From Bacteroidia bacterium (GTDB lineage Bacteria > Bacteroidota > Bacteroidia > UBA8524): a stretch of DNA of 6,050 nt. Both the position numbers and the translations under genes were made by a program. Numbering within the stretch: the stretch's first letter is position 1; each line of letters begins with the position of its first letter. The stretch covers positions 1 to 6,050 of the forward strand of contig JALRIQ010000263.1 of assembly GCA_023277325.1 (NCBI GenBank). The letters are read 5' to 3'. Under the pieces are notes generated by a model that saw only the letters and a list, made by a program, of their open reading frames with translations, was not told the DNA's origin and made no database searches. This document shows positions 1 through 4,990 of this stretch, piece by piece.

Positions 1-188
1 CGAGGCTCATTAATCTTTTCAACAACTGAGATAACACATGGAAAAGCAGCGTTCATTTCATCAACGCCAGCTTCGGTAACACGTGTAATCGAAACCTTCT
101 GTGCTGCCGGATCTACCTCAACCTTTGAGGCAAAGGTTAACTGTGCAACATTTAAACGTTCAGCCAACATCGCTGGAACTTGCGCCGT
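1..188 (-). CDS. etfB: Electron transfer flavoprotein beta subunit, internal fragment (cut at both ends)
   Basis: The minus strand reads about 60 residues with no stop. It contains VPAMLAERL, then LTFASKVEV, and ends at the window edge in VVEKINEPR. The INEPR run and the preceding PAMLAERL segment are hallmarks of EtfB, the beta subunit of the FAD/AMP-binding heterodimer that passes electrons from acyl-CoA and related dehydrogenases to the membrane quinone pool. The family is about 250-260 residues long, so roughly the middle-to-late quarter is present. There is no start: going upstream the frame meets a stop at 189-191, right where lpxA sequence begins on the other strand. The downstream part lies beyond base 1. 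The wording resembles actinobacterial EtfB more than Bacteroidota EtfB, so this DNA is probably foreign to the rest of the window. Family assignment is strong; the taxonomic reading is an inference from memory of family sequences. Confidence 0.8.
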
Positions 189-519
189 TCATCAATTTGT
201 GAAGATTGGTGCCCATGCCATGGTAGCTGGCGGATCCTTGGTAAGAAAAGATGTTCCTCCCTACACGAAGGCAGGACGTGAGCCACTTTCTTATGAAGGG
301 GTGAACTCCATCGGACTGCGCAGAAGAGGCTATACTACAGAGAAGATTTCCGAAATTCAGGAAATCTACCGTATACTTTACCTACGCGGACACAATAACT
401 CCAAAGCCATTTCCATCATTGAAAAAGAGATGGAACCTACCCGCGAGCGCGATGAAATCGTTTCCTTCATTCGCGATTCAGACCGTGGGGTAATGAAAGG
501 CTATATTTCAAGAAGCTAA
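175..519 (+). CDS. lpxA: Acyl-ACP--UDP-N-acetylglucosamine O-acyltransferase, C-terminal part only
   Basis: LpxA performs the first step of lipid A synthesis in the cytoplasm, moving a hydroxyacyl chain from acyl carrier protein to the 3-OH of UDP-GlcNAc as a homotrimer. About 114 of the usual roughly 260 residues are visible. They start at GTCAVHQFVKIG, the last hexapeptide coils of the left-handed beta helix, whose His in VHQF matches E. coli His160. Then come SLVRKDVPPYTKAG, the hinge VNSIGLRRRGYT (Arg pair matching E. coli 204/205), and the helical C-terminal domain with YRILYLRGHNNSKA and DSDRGVMKGYI. The catalytic His (E. coli His125) and earlier coils are absent, because bases 1 to about 180 encode EtfB on the other strand. 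The frame stays open to base 1, but that stretch has no hexapeptide pattern and is only the antisense of etfB. The GTG at 199 is an internal codon, not a start. The gene ends one base before the next ATG. Confidence 0.92.
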   Translation, partial: GTCAVHQFVKIGAHAMVAGGSLVRKDVPPYTKAGREPLSYEGVNSIGLRRRGYTTEKISEIQEIYRILYLRGHNNSKAISIIEKEMEPTRERDEIVSFIRDSDRGVMKGYISRS

Positions 520-520
520 A

Positions 521-1147
521 ATGCCTGAAGCCTTCGAAATTCGTTGTGAGGATATCGGGAAAAAGTTCGGTCGTGACTGGATTTTTAAAGGCTTTAATGA
601 ATCCTTCAAACTTGGCGAAAAGGTAGCGGTACTCGGTCAGAATGGCTCGGGGAAAAGTACCTTTCTAATGAGTCTGTCCGGGTTTTATGCCCTATCCAAA
701 GGAAAAATCAATTGGCTCATCGACGATAAAGCGATTGAAGATCTGGATTGGTACCAGCATTATACCTTGGTTAGTCCACTTCTCGAATTGCCCGAAGACT
801 TTACCATAGACGAATTTTTCGACCTGCATTTCCAGTTAAAACGGATGAAACCAGGTTGGAACAAGTCGCGCATGTACGAACGAACCGGACTTGAGCCCGC
901 TAAAAATAAGTTCATCAAACAACTATCATCCGGCATGCGCCAACGCCTCAAACTGATGGCAGCCTTTGTTCCGGATGTACCTGTTATCTTTTTAGATGAA
1001 CCCTGCACCAACCTTGATGATAAGGGAATCGCCTTGTACGAAGAATTGGTTTCTGAATGCGATAGCCAATTGTTGATGGTCGCTTCGAATATGAAGGTCG
1101 AGTATGCCTTTTGTGAACGGGTACTGGAAGTCGAAAGCTTACGTTAG
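521..1147 (+). CDS. ABC transporter ATP-binding protein with degenerate Q- and H-loops
   Basis: This is a 208-residue stand-alone nucleotide-binding subunit that would power a membrane partner not present in the window. Visible motifs are Walker A GQNGSGKST (39-47), signature LSSGMRQR (135-142), Walker B VIFLDE (155-160, with Glu160 as catalytic base) and the D-loop NLD (164-166). Two expected residues are missing. The Q-loop Gln is replaced in LVSPLLEL (Ser85), and the H-loop His is replaced in VASNMKVEY (Asn190). I recall the same substitutions in related Bacteroidota proteins, so this may be a family trait rather than decay. The ATG lies one base after the lpxA stop, with no clear Shine-Dalgarno sequence, which suggests translational coupling and one operon. 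The association with lpxA hints at envelope export, but the substrate is unknown. The stop codon TAG shares its last base with the repeat array that follows. Confidence 0.88.
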   Translation: MPEAFEIRCEDIGKKFGRDWIFKGFNESFKLGEKVAVLGQNGSGKSTFLMSLSGFYALSKGKINWLIDDKAIEDLDWYQHYTLVSPLLELPEDFTIDEFFDLHFQLKRMKPGWNKSRMYERTGLEPAKNKFIKQLSSGMRQRLKLMAAFVPDVPVIFLDEPCTNLDDKGIALYEELVSECDSQLLMVASNMKVEYAFCERVLEVESLR

Positions 1148-1209
1148 TCGACGGTCGACGGACGACGGTCCACAGTTTTGAAGTCCATAGACCATAGAGG
1201 CTCTGTTCT
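1147..1209 (+). repeat. Left heptamer array of an inverted pair
   Basis: Degenerate 7-bp units fitting G[TA]C[CG]A[CT][AG], apart from one unit with G at the fifth position, run head to tail. There are four units at 1147-1174 (the first is GTCGACG) and two more at 1183-1196 (GTCCATA, GACCATA), followed by a 13-bp end GAGGCTCTGTTCT (1197-1209). The first unit begins on the last base of the ABC gene stop codon. The whole block recurs inverted at 1697-1737. Similar GTCCATNG-type strings are, to my knowledge, scattered between genes in many Bacteroidota genomes; their function is unknown. Confidence 0.75.
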
Positions 1210-1280
1210 GGTTTATAGTATACTCCACAAATCGTCAACGAATAGGAGTTTGTCGTTGATTATGAGTTCGTCTCAGAGTG

Positions 1281-1309
1281 TTTTGACGCGGAGCCGCGAA
1301 GGCGCAAAA
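1281..1309. repeat. GC-rich imperfect dyad
   Basis: TTTTGACGC (1281-1289) pairs imperfectly with GGCGCAAAA (1301-1309) around GAGCCGCGAA. Strings of this kind (ACGCGAAGGCGCAAA) are common dispersed intergenic sequences in Bacteroidota as far as I recall. It could fold in RNA and contribute to termination of the ABC transcript, but it lacks a long T-run. Confidence 0.4.
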
Positions 1310-1410
1310 CAATTGCTGTCGCCGGCTTAAAAGGCCCTCCTTCGCCGACGGTGTGCACCATAGCGTATGTGAAGGTGCAATAGGCTACGGCGGGCACAGC
1401 GCAATTTGTT

Positions 1411-1640
1411 TGTCGCGGTGTAGAGTTTCCCGCGGATTACGCAGATTGACGCAGAAAAAGCGCAGATTACTTCTTAGATACCATGTGTCTTATCTCCTCA
1501 TCTCGTTACCCTCATCCCCTCACATTTTTTTGTCGCGGAAATGTTTCCCGCAGACTTGTGCGCCGGAGCATTGGCGGAGGTGCAGCCTGCCGAAGGGCCC
1601 TCATCGCGTCATCCCCTCATCGCCTTATCTCGTCATCGTT
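1411..1640. repeat. Direct duplication of a composite unit: TGTCGCGG...TTTCCCGC box plus 8-bp array
   Basis: A box TGTCGCGG followed 5-7 bases later by TTTCCCGC occurs at 1411-1433 and again at 1531-1551, 120 bp apart. Each copy is followed by filler and then by an array of 8-bp units close to TCATCNCN: about four to five irregular units at 1490-1527 and five clean units at 1601-1640 (TCATCGCG and TCATCCCC are the first two). The fillers differ: the first holds a 10-bp periodic array, the second a GC-rich stretch with the dyad CGCC (1561-1564) and GGCG (1573-1576). The layout suggests an old tandem duplication with divergent inserts. Confidence 0.6.
1431..1469. repeat. CGCAGATT-type tandem array, period about 10 bp
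   Basis: Four units of 9-11 bp follow one another: 1431-1439 (CGCGGATTA), 1440-1449 (CGCAGATTGA), 1450-1460 (CGCAGAAAAAG) and 1461-1469 (CGCAGATTA). Units of this kind recur between genes in Bacteroidota and some other phyla; no function is established to my knowledge. The period equals one helical turn, so every unit faces the same side of the DNA. Confidence 0.65.
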
Positions 1641-1696
1641 GAAGACTGAAACGTGCCACTGGTAAACCATAACATCTTCAGAAGCAATCACAACGT

Positions 1697-1737
1697 AGAA
1701 CAAAGCCTCTGTGGTCCGTGGTCTGTCGACTGTGGAC
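1697..1737 (-). repeat. Right heptamer array of an inverted pair
   Basis: Read on the minus strand, four contiguous 7-bp units (1737 down to 1710: GTCCACA, then GTCGACA, GACCACG, GACCACA) lead into GAGGCTTTGTTCT (1709-1697). That 13-bp end differs at one base from the left copy at 1197-1209. The array abuts the stop codon of the amidohydrolase gene with only two bases between, just as the left array abuts the ABC gene stop. The two copies are in mirror orientation and enclose a 487-bp interior. Confidence 0.75.
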
Positions 1738-1739
1738 TT

Positions 1740-2921
1740 TTAATTCCCCAGCTCCTTCACGGCCAACCAAGCCATCAATCCCGCTCCAATCGGTAAAGCA
1801 TCCTCATCAATATCAAAGTTTGGCGTATGTACGCTGGAAACGATTCCTTTTTCTTCGTTTCGAATACCGAGTCTATAGAAGGTTGCGGGCATTTCTTGAG
1901 AATAATAACTGAAATCCTCTGCGGCCATCCAAATATCTAAATCATGGACCTTATCGGCACCAAGATACTCTTGTGCCCAGGTTTTGGCATCGGCACTGAG
2001 GCGTTCGTCGTTTTTGAGGAATGGATAGCCGTGAACGATTTTCACCTCACAAGAACCACCCATTGATTCGGCAATTCCTTCGGCCATCTTTTGAATTTTT
2101 TTCAGCGCCTCTGCACGCCATTTTTCATCCAGTGTGCGGAAGGTGCCTTCTATATTTACCTCATTTGGGATGACGTTGGTAGCGCCATTCGCAATGACCT
2201 TTCCGAAGCTCAATACCGAAGGGATAATCGGGTTTGCACTTCGACTCACAATCTGCTGCAAGGAAGTAAGAATCTGTGCTGTAATAAGCACCGGATCAAT
2301 ATTAAACTGAGGCATCGCGCCATGACCACCTTTTCCTTTTACGGTCATGTAAATTTCATCGGCAGAGGCCATATATAAACCTGAACGGAATCCGACGGTC
2401 CCAACAGGTAGCAATGGCATCACATGCTGACCAATAATGCTGTCAACACCATCTATCGCTTTGTCTTTAATCATGAGAGACGCACCACCCGGCATTTTTT
2501 CTTCACCCGGCTGGAAAAGCAGTTTTACGGTTCCGCTCCAGTCAGCTTTGGTTTCATTGAGAATTTTTGCCGCACCGAGTAATGAAGTAGAGTGCACATC
2601 ATGGCCGCAAGCATGCATTACGCCCGGATTCTTTGAGCCATAGGAACGACCTTCTACTTCTTGAATAGGTAAGGCATCCATATCGGCACGTAAGGCGGTT
2701 ACCTTTCCATTTTCTTTTCCACGGATATAAGCGACGATTCCCGTATTGGCTTTTCGCTCCATTTCCGTAATGCCCATATCGCGCAATTGTTGCTCAATAA
2801 ACTTCTGAGTTTCATACTCCTGAAAGGAGAGTTCGGGGTTTTGATGGATATGATGACGAATTGCACGGATTTCATCGTGGATTTGCGCCGCGCGTTGTTT
2901 AATTTTGTCCTTCAAGCTCAT
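1740..2921 (-). CDS. M20D-family metallo-amidohydrolase (N-acyl amino acid / IAA-amino acid hydrolase type)
   Basis: This is a 393-residue cytoplasmic zinc- or manganese-dependent hydrolase that cleaves the amide bond of N-acylated amino acids; relatives include hippurate hydrolase and plant auxin-conjugate hydrolases. Conserved blocks in order are RADMDALPI (78-86), MHACGHDVHS (102-111) with metal ligands Cys105 and His107, QPGEE (137-141) with catalytic and ligand Glu140/141, the ligand His166 in GQHVMP, the dimerisation-domain GKGGHGAMPQ (196-205), MAAEDFSYY (332-340) and the last ligand His365 in SSVHTPNFD. All key residues are intact and the length is typical. No signal peptide is visible. 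I chose the ATG at 2921, where SLKDKI begins; an in-frame TTG at 2930 would add three residues and is less likely. The substrate cannot be told from sequence: deacylation, dipeptide cleavage or hippurate-like substrates are all possible. It is divergent from dnaG and convergent with the ABC gene. Confidence 0.92.
   Translation of the reverse strand: MSLKDKIKQRAAQIHDEIRAIRHHIHQNPELSFQEYETQKFIEQQLRDMGITEMERKANTGIVAYIRGKENGKVTALRADMDALPIQEVEGRSYGSKNPGVMHACGHDVHSTSLLGAAKILNETKADWSGTVKLLFQPGEEKMPGGASLMIKDKAIDGVDSIIGQHVMPLLPVGTVGFRSGLYMASADEIYMTVKGKGGHGAMPQFNIDPVLITAQILTSLQQIVSRSANPIIPSVLSFGKVIANGATNVIPNEVNIEGTFRTLDEKWRAEALKKIQKMAEGIAESMGGSCEVKIVHGYPFLKNDERLSADAKTWAQEYLGADKVHDLDIWMAAEDFSYYSQEMPATFYRLGIRNEEKGIVSSVHTPNFDIDEDALPIGAGLMAWLAVKELGN
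2900..2907 (+). promoter_or_regulatory. Candidate -7 box for dnaG
   Basis: TAATTTTG fits the Bacteroidota -7 consensus TAnnTTTG exactly and lies 42 bp before the dnaG ATG, inside the 5' end of the amidohydrolase gene. The nearest upstream TTTG (2882-2885) is only 14 bp away, shorter than the usual -33 to -7 spacing, so support is weak. Confidence 0.3.
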
Positions 2922-2927
2922 GCTTAA

Positions 2928-2935
2928 CAAAGCTA
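2928..2935 (-). promoter_or_regulatory. Candidate -7 box for the amidohydrolase gene
   Basis: On the minus strand TAGCTTTG fits TAnnTTTG exactly and ends six bases before the chosen ATG, so the transcript would be leaderless or nearly so. No TTG-type -33 element is seen at the proper distance. It overlaps a small imperfect palindrome with arms AAAGC (2929-2933) and GCTTT (2938-2942) in the 28-bp divergent gap. Confidence 0.3.
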
Positions 2936-2949
2936 AGGCTTTTCATTTT

Positions 2950-4872
2950 ATGATCCCTAAACACATCATCGACGAAATCATGGCTACCGCTCGAATAGAG
3001 GAGGTAATCGGCGATTTTGTCGCGCTGAAAAAATCGGGAGCAGATATGAAAGCGCTTAGTCCGTTTAGTCAGGAAAAAACACCTTCCTTCTACGTATCCC
3101 CCAACAAGCAAATCTTTAAGGATTTCAGCTCTGGAAAAGGCGGCAATGTGGTAACCTTCCTGATGGAGCATGAACAAATCAGCTATCCTGAAGCCCTTCG
3201 TTTTTTAGCCAAACGCTATAATATTACCATTCCCGACGAGAAGGAAATCACTCCGGAAGAAATCCAGCAAGCGAATGAAAAGGAGAGTCTTTTTATCGTA
3301 CTCAACTACGCCTTGGAATTCTACCGCGACCAATTGGAGAATACGGAAGACGGCAAGGCGATAGGAAAAAGTTATTTCCTGGAGCGTGGCTTTCGTGAAG
3401 AAACCATTGAAAAATTCGGGCTCGGCTTTGCTCCACAAAAATGGGATGCATTCGGCAGCGCAGCGTTGGCCATAGGTTACAAGGATGAATACCTTCAATT
3501 AGCTGGATTAAGCAAAGTCAATGAGCAGGGAAAACGCTACGACATGTTTCGGAACCGTGTCATCTTCCCTATCCATAACCTTTCTGGCAAAGTGGTGGCC
3601 TTCGCTGGTCGCCAGTTGAGCAAAGAAGACAAAGGACCCAAATACCTCAACTCACCGGAAACACCGGTATACCACAAGAGCGATATTCTCTACGGCATGT
3701 ACTTCGCCAAGAACATGATCCGCATGAAGGATAAATGCTTTTTGGTGGAAGGTTATACCGATGTTATCACCTTAAATCAAGCGGGTATTGAGAATGTGGT
3801 GGCCTCATCAGGAACTTCTTTAACTGATGGACAAATTCGTCAGGTGAGTCGTTTTACGCCGAATATCACCGTGCTTTATGACGGTGACCCCGCCGGTTTA
3901 AAGGCCTCCCAAAGAGGTATTGACCTGATTCTGGCTCAAGGCATGAATGTGCGCCTGGTTATTTTCCCAGATGGAGAAGATCCGGATTCCTATTGCAAAC
4001 GTGTCGGTGGACAAGAATTTGGAACCTATATCGAAGAACATGAGCAGGACTTTATTCTGTTCAAGTCACAATTGCTCTTTGGAGAAACCGGCAAAGATCC
4101 ACTCAGAAAGGCCGATGCGGTTAAAAGTATTGTAGCGAGTATTGCCCTAATCCCTGACCCCGTAAAGCGGACCATCTTCGCGCAGGAATGTGCCAAGATT
4201 ATGGAGGTTCCCGAGCAGGTAATTGCTTCGGAACTCGGAAAAGCACGCCGTAAGGAGCTAGACGATTCAAGCCGCAAGGCGCTGGAAGCTGTGGAAATTG
4301 CCCAGCAGATGGTGCCGGAGGAAGAAATAACCACGCACCTCACCGAAACAGAAAAGCAGGAGCTTCAGGTTATGAAACTTTTGATTCGTCATGCCGCCGA
4401 CATGTACGATGATGAGCGCACGGTGGCCCAGTTTGTTCTCGATGAAATTCATGAAGGACTGGCCTTTACCAACCCACTCTGCGCCAATCTATTAAATGAA
4501 GTTCGTACGGCGGTGGCGGAAGGGATAGTTGTTGACGCTTCGTTTTTTGTAAACCACGAAGAATCTTCCGTGAATAGTTTCGCCGCCGATGCCTTGCACG
4601 ACAAATACCGGGCAAGTGACCGTTGGGCCGAAATTCATGAAATACCCCTCGTTCATGAGGAAGAAAATTACCGTCTCGACTTACACAGCGCCATTCTCCA
4701 TTACAAAATTCGCAAGGTAGAAATGGCTATCGAGGCCAATCAGAAGGAATTGAAAGAAATGCCCGCAGATGCCGAGGAAGAGACCGTTACCGTATTGATG
4801 GAAAAGCAATTGCATCTCATTACCCTTCGTCGTTCGCTTTCTGAGCTAATTGGGGTGACAGTAATAAAGTAG
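2950..4872 (+). CDS. dnaG: DNA primase with zinc-less N-terminal ribbon
   Basis: DnaG lays the RNA primers for replication and works with the DnaB helicase at the fork. The protein has 640 residues, a normal length. The N-terminal zinc-ribbon fold (about 1-100) is recognisable from EKTPSFYVSP and GKGGNVVTFLMEHE, but the four ligands are all replaced: Ser37 and Ser40 in SPFS, and Asp58 and Ser61 in DFSS, where E. coli has CPFH and CFGC. The RNA-polymerase core follows, with YFLERGFREETIEKFGLGF. The Toprim site is intact: EGYTD (Glu267, Asp271), DGD (Asp311, Asp313) and DPD (Asp344, Asp346). The rest (about 430-640) is the poorly conserved helicase-binding region, rich in charged helices. The start is the ATG at 2950, giving MIPKHIIDEI as other primases begin; an upstream in-frame ATG at 2905 would overlap the divergent gene and add 15 residues without family support. 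Confidence 0.96.
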   Translation: MIPKHIIDEIMATARIEEVIGDFVALKKSGADMKALSPFSQEKTPSFYVSPNKQIFKDFSSGKGGNVVTFLMEHEQISYPEALRFLAKRYNITIPDEKEITPEEIQQANEKESLFIVLNYALEFYRDQLENTEDGKAIGKSYFLERGFREETIEKFGLGFAPQKWDAFGSAALAIGYKDEYLQLAGLSKVNEQGKRYDMFRNRVIFPIHNLSGKVVAFAGRQLSKEDKGPKYLNSPETPVYHKSDILYGMYFAKNMIRMKDKCFLVEGYTDVITLNQAGIENVVASSGTSLTDGQIRQVSRFTPNITVLYDGDPAGLKASQRGIDLILAQGMNVRLVIFPDGEDPDSYCKRVGGQEFGTYIEEHEQDFILFKSQLLFGETGKDPLRKADAVKSIVASIALIPDPVKRTIFAQECAKIMEVPEQVIASELGKARRKELDDSSRKALEAVEIAQQMVPEEEITTHLTETEKQELQVMKLLIRHAADMYDDERTVAQFVLDEIHEGLAFTNPLCANLLNEVRTAVAEGIVVDASFFVNHEESSVNSFAADALHDKYRASDRWAEIHEIPLVHEEENYRLDLHSAILHYKIRKVEMAIEANQKELKEMPADAEEETVTVLMEKQLHLITLRRSLSELIGVTVIK

Positions 4873-4896
4873 GGTTCAGGTAAAAAGGGTTCAGGT
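4872..4896. repeat. Short direct repeat after dnaG
   Basis: GGGTTCAGGT occurs perfectly at 4872-4881 and 4887-4896 (period 15). As at the ABC gene, the first copy starts on the last base of the stop codon. No rho-independent terminator is visible directly behind dnaG. Confidence 0.6.
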
Positions 4897-4915
4897 TGAC
4901 TTCATTCAAGTAAAT

Positions 4916-4987
4916 TTCTTAACTAAAGAATCTTTTAAGTTAAGTTTATTCGAATTTTCTTAACTTAGAAGTTCTTTAAGTTAAGTT
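4916..4987. promoter_or_regulatory. Two tandem dyads before fic, likely operator
   Basis: A 31-bp dyad occurs twice, at 4916-4946 and 4957-4987, with six mismatches between copies. Each has an arm CTTAAC (4918-4923; 4959-4964) and an inverted arm GTTAAG (4939-4944; 4980-4985). The arms start at 4918, 4939, 4959 and 4980, so spacing is 21, 20 and 21 bp: two helical turns each, all on one face of the DNA. The last arm ends five bases before the fic ATG. This fits a dimeric or tetrameric repressor site, and the winged-helix end of the Fic protein itself is a candidate binder. TAAGTTTA (4941-4948) matches the -7 consensus in seven of eight positions and lies within the first copy. Alternatively the AT-rich stems could fold in RNA as a weak dnaG terminator. 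Confidence 0.55.
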
Positions 4988-4990
4988 ATC

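Larger units (their letters stand above)
1148..1739. other. Gene-free, repeat-built region between convergent genes
   Basis: This stretch of about 590 bp separates the stops of the plus-strand ABC gene and the minus-strand amidohydrolase gene. I see no credible gene in it: short open frames exist, but their translations are rich in Arg, Ser, Pro and Cys and simply read through repeats. It holds inverted heptamer arrays at the ends, a short dyad at 1235-1259 (TCAACGA and TCGTTGA), a hairpin-like GC-rich motif at 1281-1309, a dyad at 1354-1379 (TGCACC and GGTGCA), a 10-bp periodic array and two 8-bp periodic arrays. A bidirectional terminator would be expected here, but no classical GC stem followed by a T-run is evident. 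The segment 1641-1696 shows nothing I can name. Confidence 0.7.

Noticed and set aside
1..186. Plus-strand frame open from base 1 into lpxA, as if it were the lpxA N-terminal part
   Set aside because: Its translation lacks the hexapeptide pattern of LpxA, and the opposite strand gives a clear EtfB sequence; the frame is an antisense shadow.
199..519. GTG at 199 as the start of a short separate protein
   Set aside because: LpxA residues AVHQFV continue upstream of it, and GTG encodes the Val of that motif.
1353..1649. 98- and 60-residue open frames in the intergenic repeats
   Set aside because: They translate tandem repeats, overlap each other in different frames, and show no recognisable domain or gene-like composition.
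1147..1737. CRISPR array or integron-type array
   Set aside because: Repeat units are 7-10 bp and contiguous, without 25-40 bp repeats or unique spacers; no cas genes or integrase.
1147..1737. Complete insertion sequence
   Set aside because: No transposase frame is present and the ends are degenerate arrays, not clean terminal inverted repeats; only a non-autonomous element remains possible.
2922..2930. TTG at 2930 as the amidohydrolase start
   Set aside because: The ATG nine bases downstream is the stronger start codon and gives the usual short N terminus.
2905..2949. Upstream ATG at 2905 as the dnaG start
   Set aside because: It would overlap the start of the divergent amidohydrolase gene and add residues unlike any primase N terminus; MIPKHIIDEI from 2950 fits the family.
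4026..4452. Minus-strand open frames within dnaG
   Set aside because: They are antisense shadows of a well-conserved coding sequence and resemble no protein I know.
4916..4987. Rho-independent terminator of dnaG as the main reading of the dyads
   Set aside because: The stems are AT-only in their arms, there are two near-identical copies phased by helical turns, and no strong T-run follows the second; an operator fits better.
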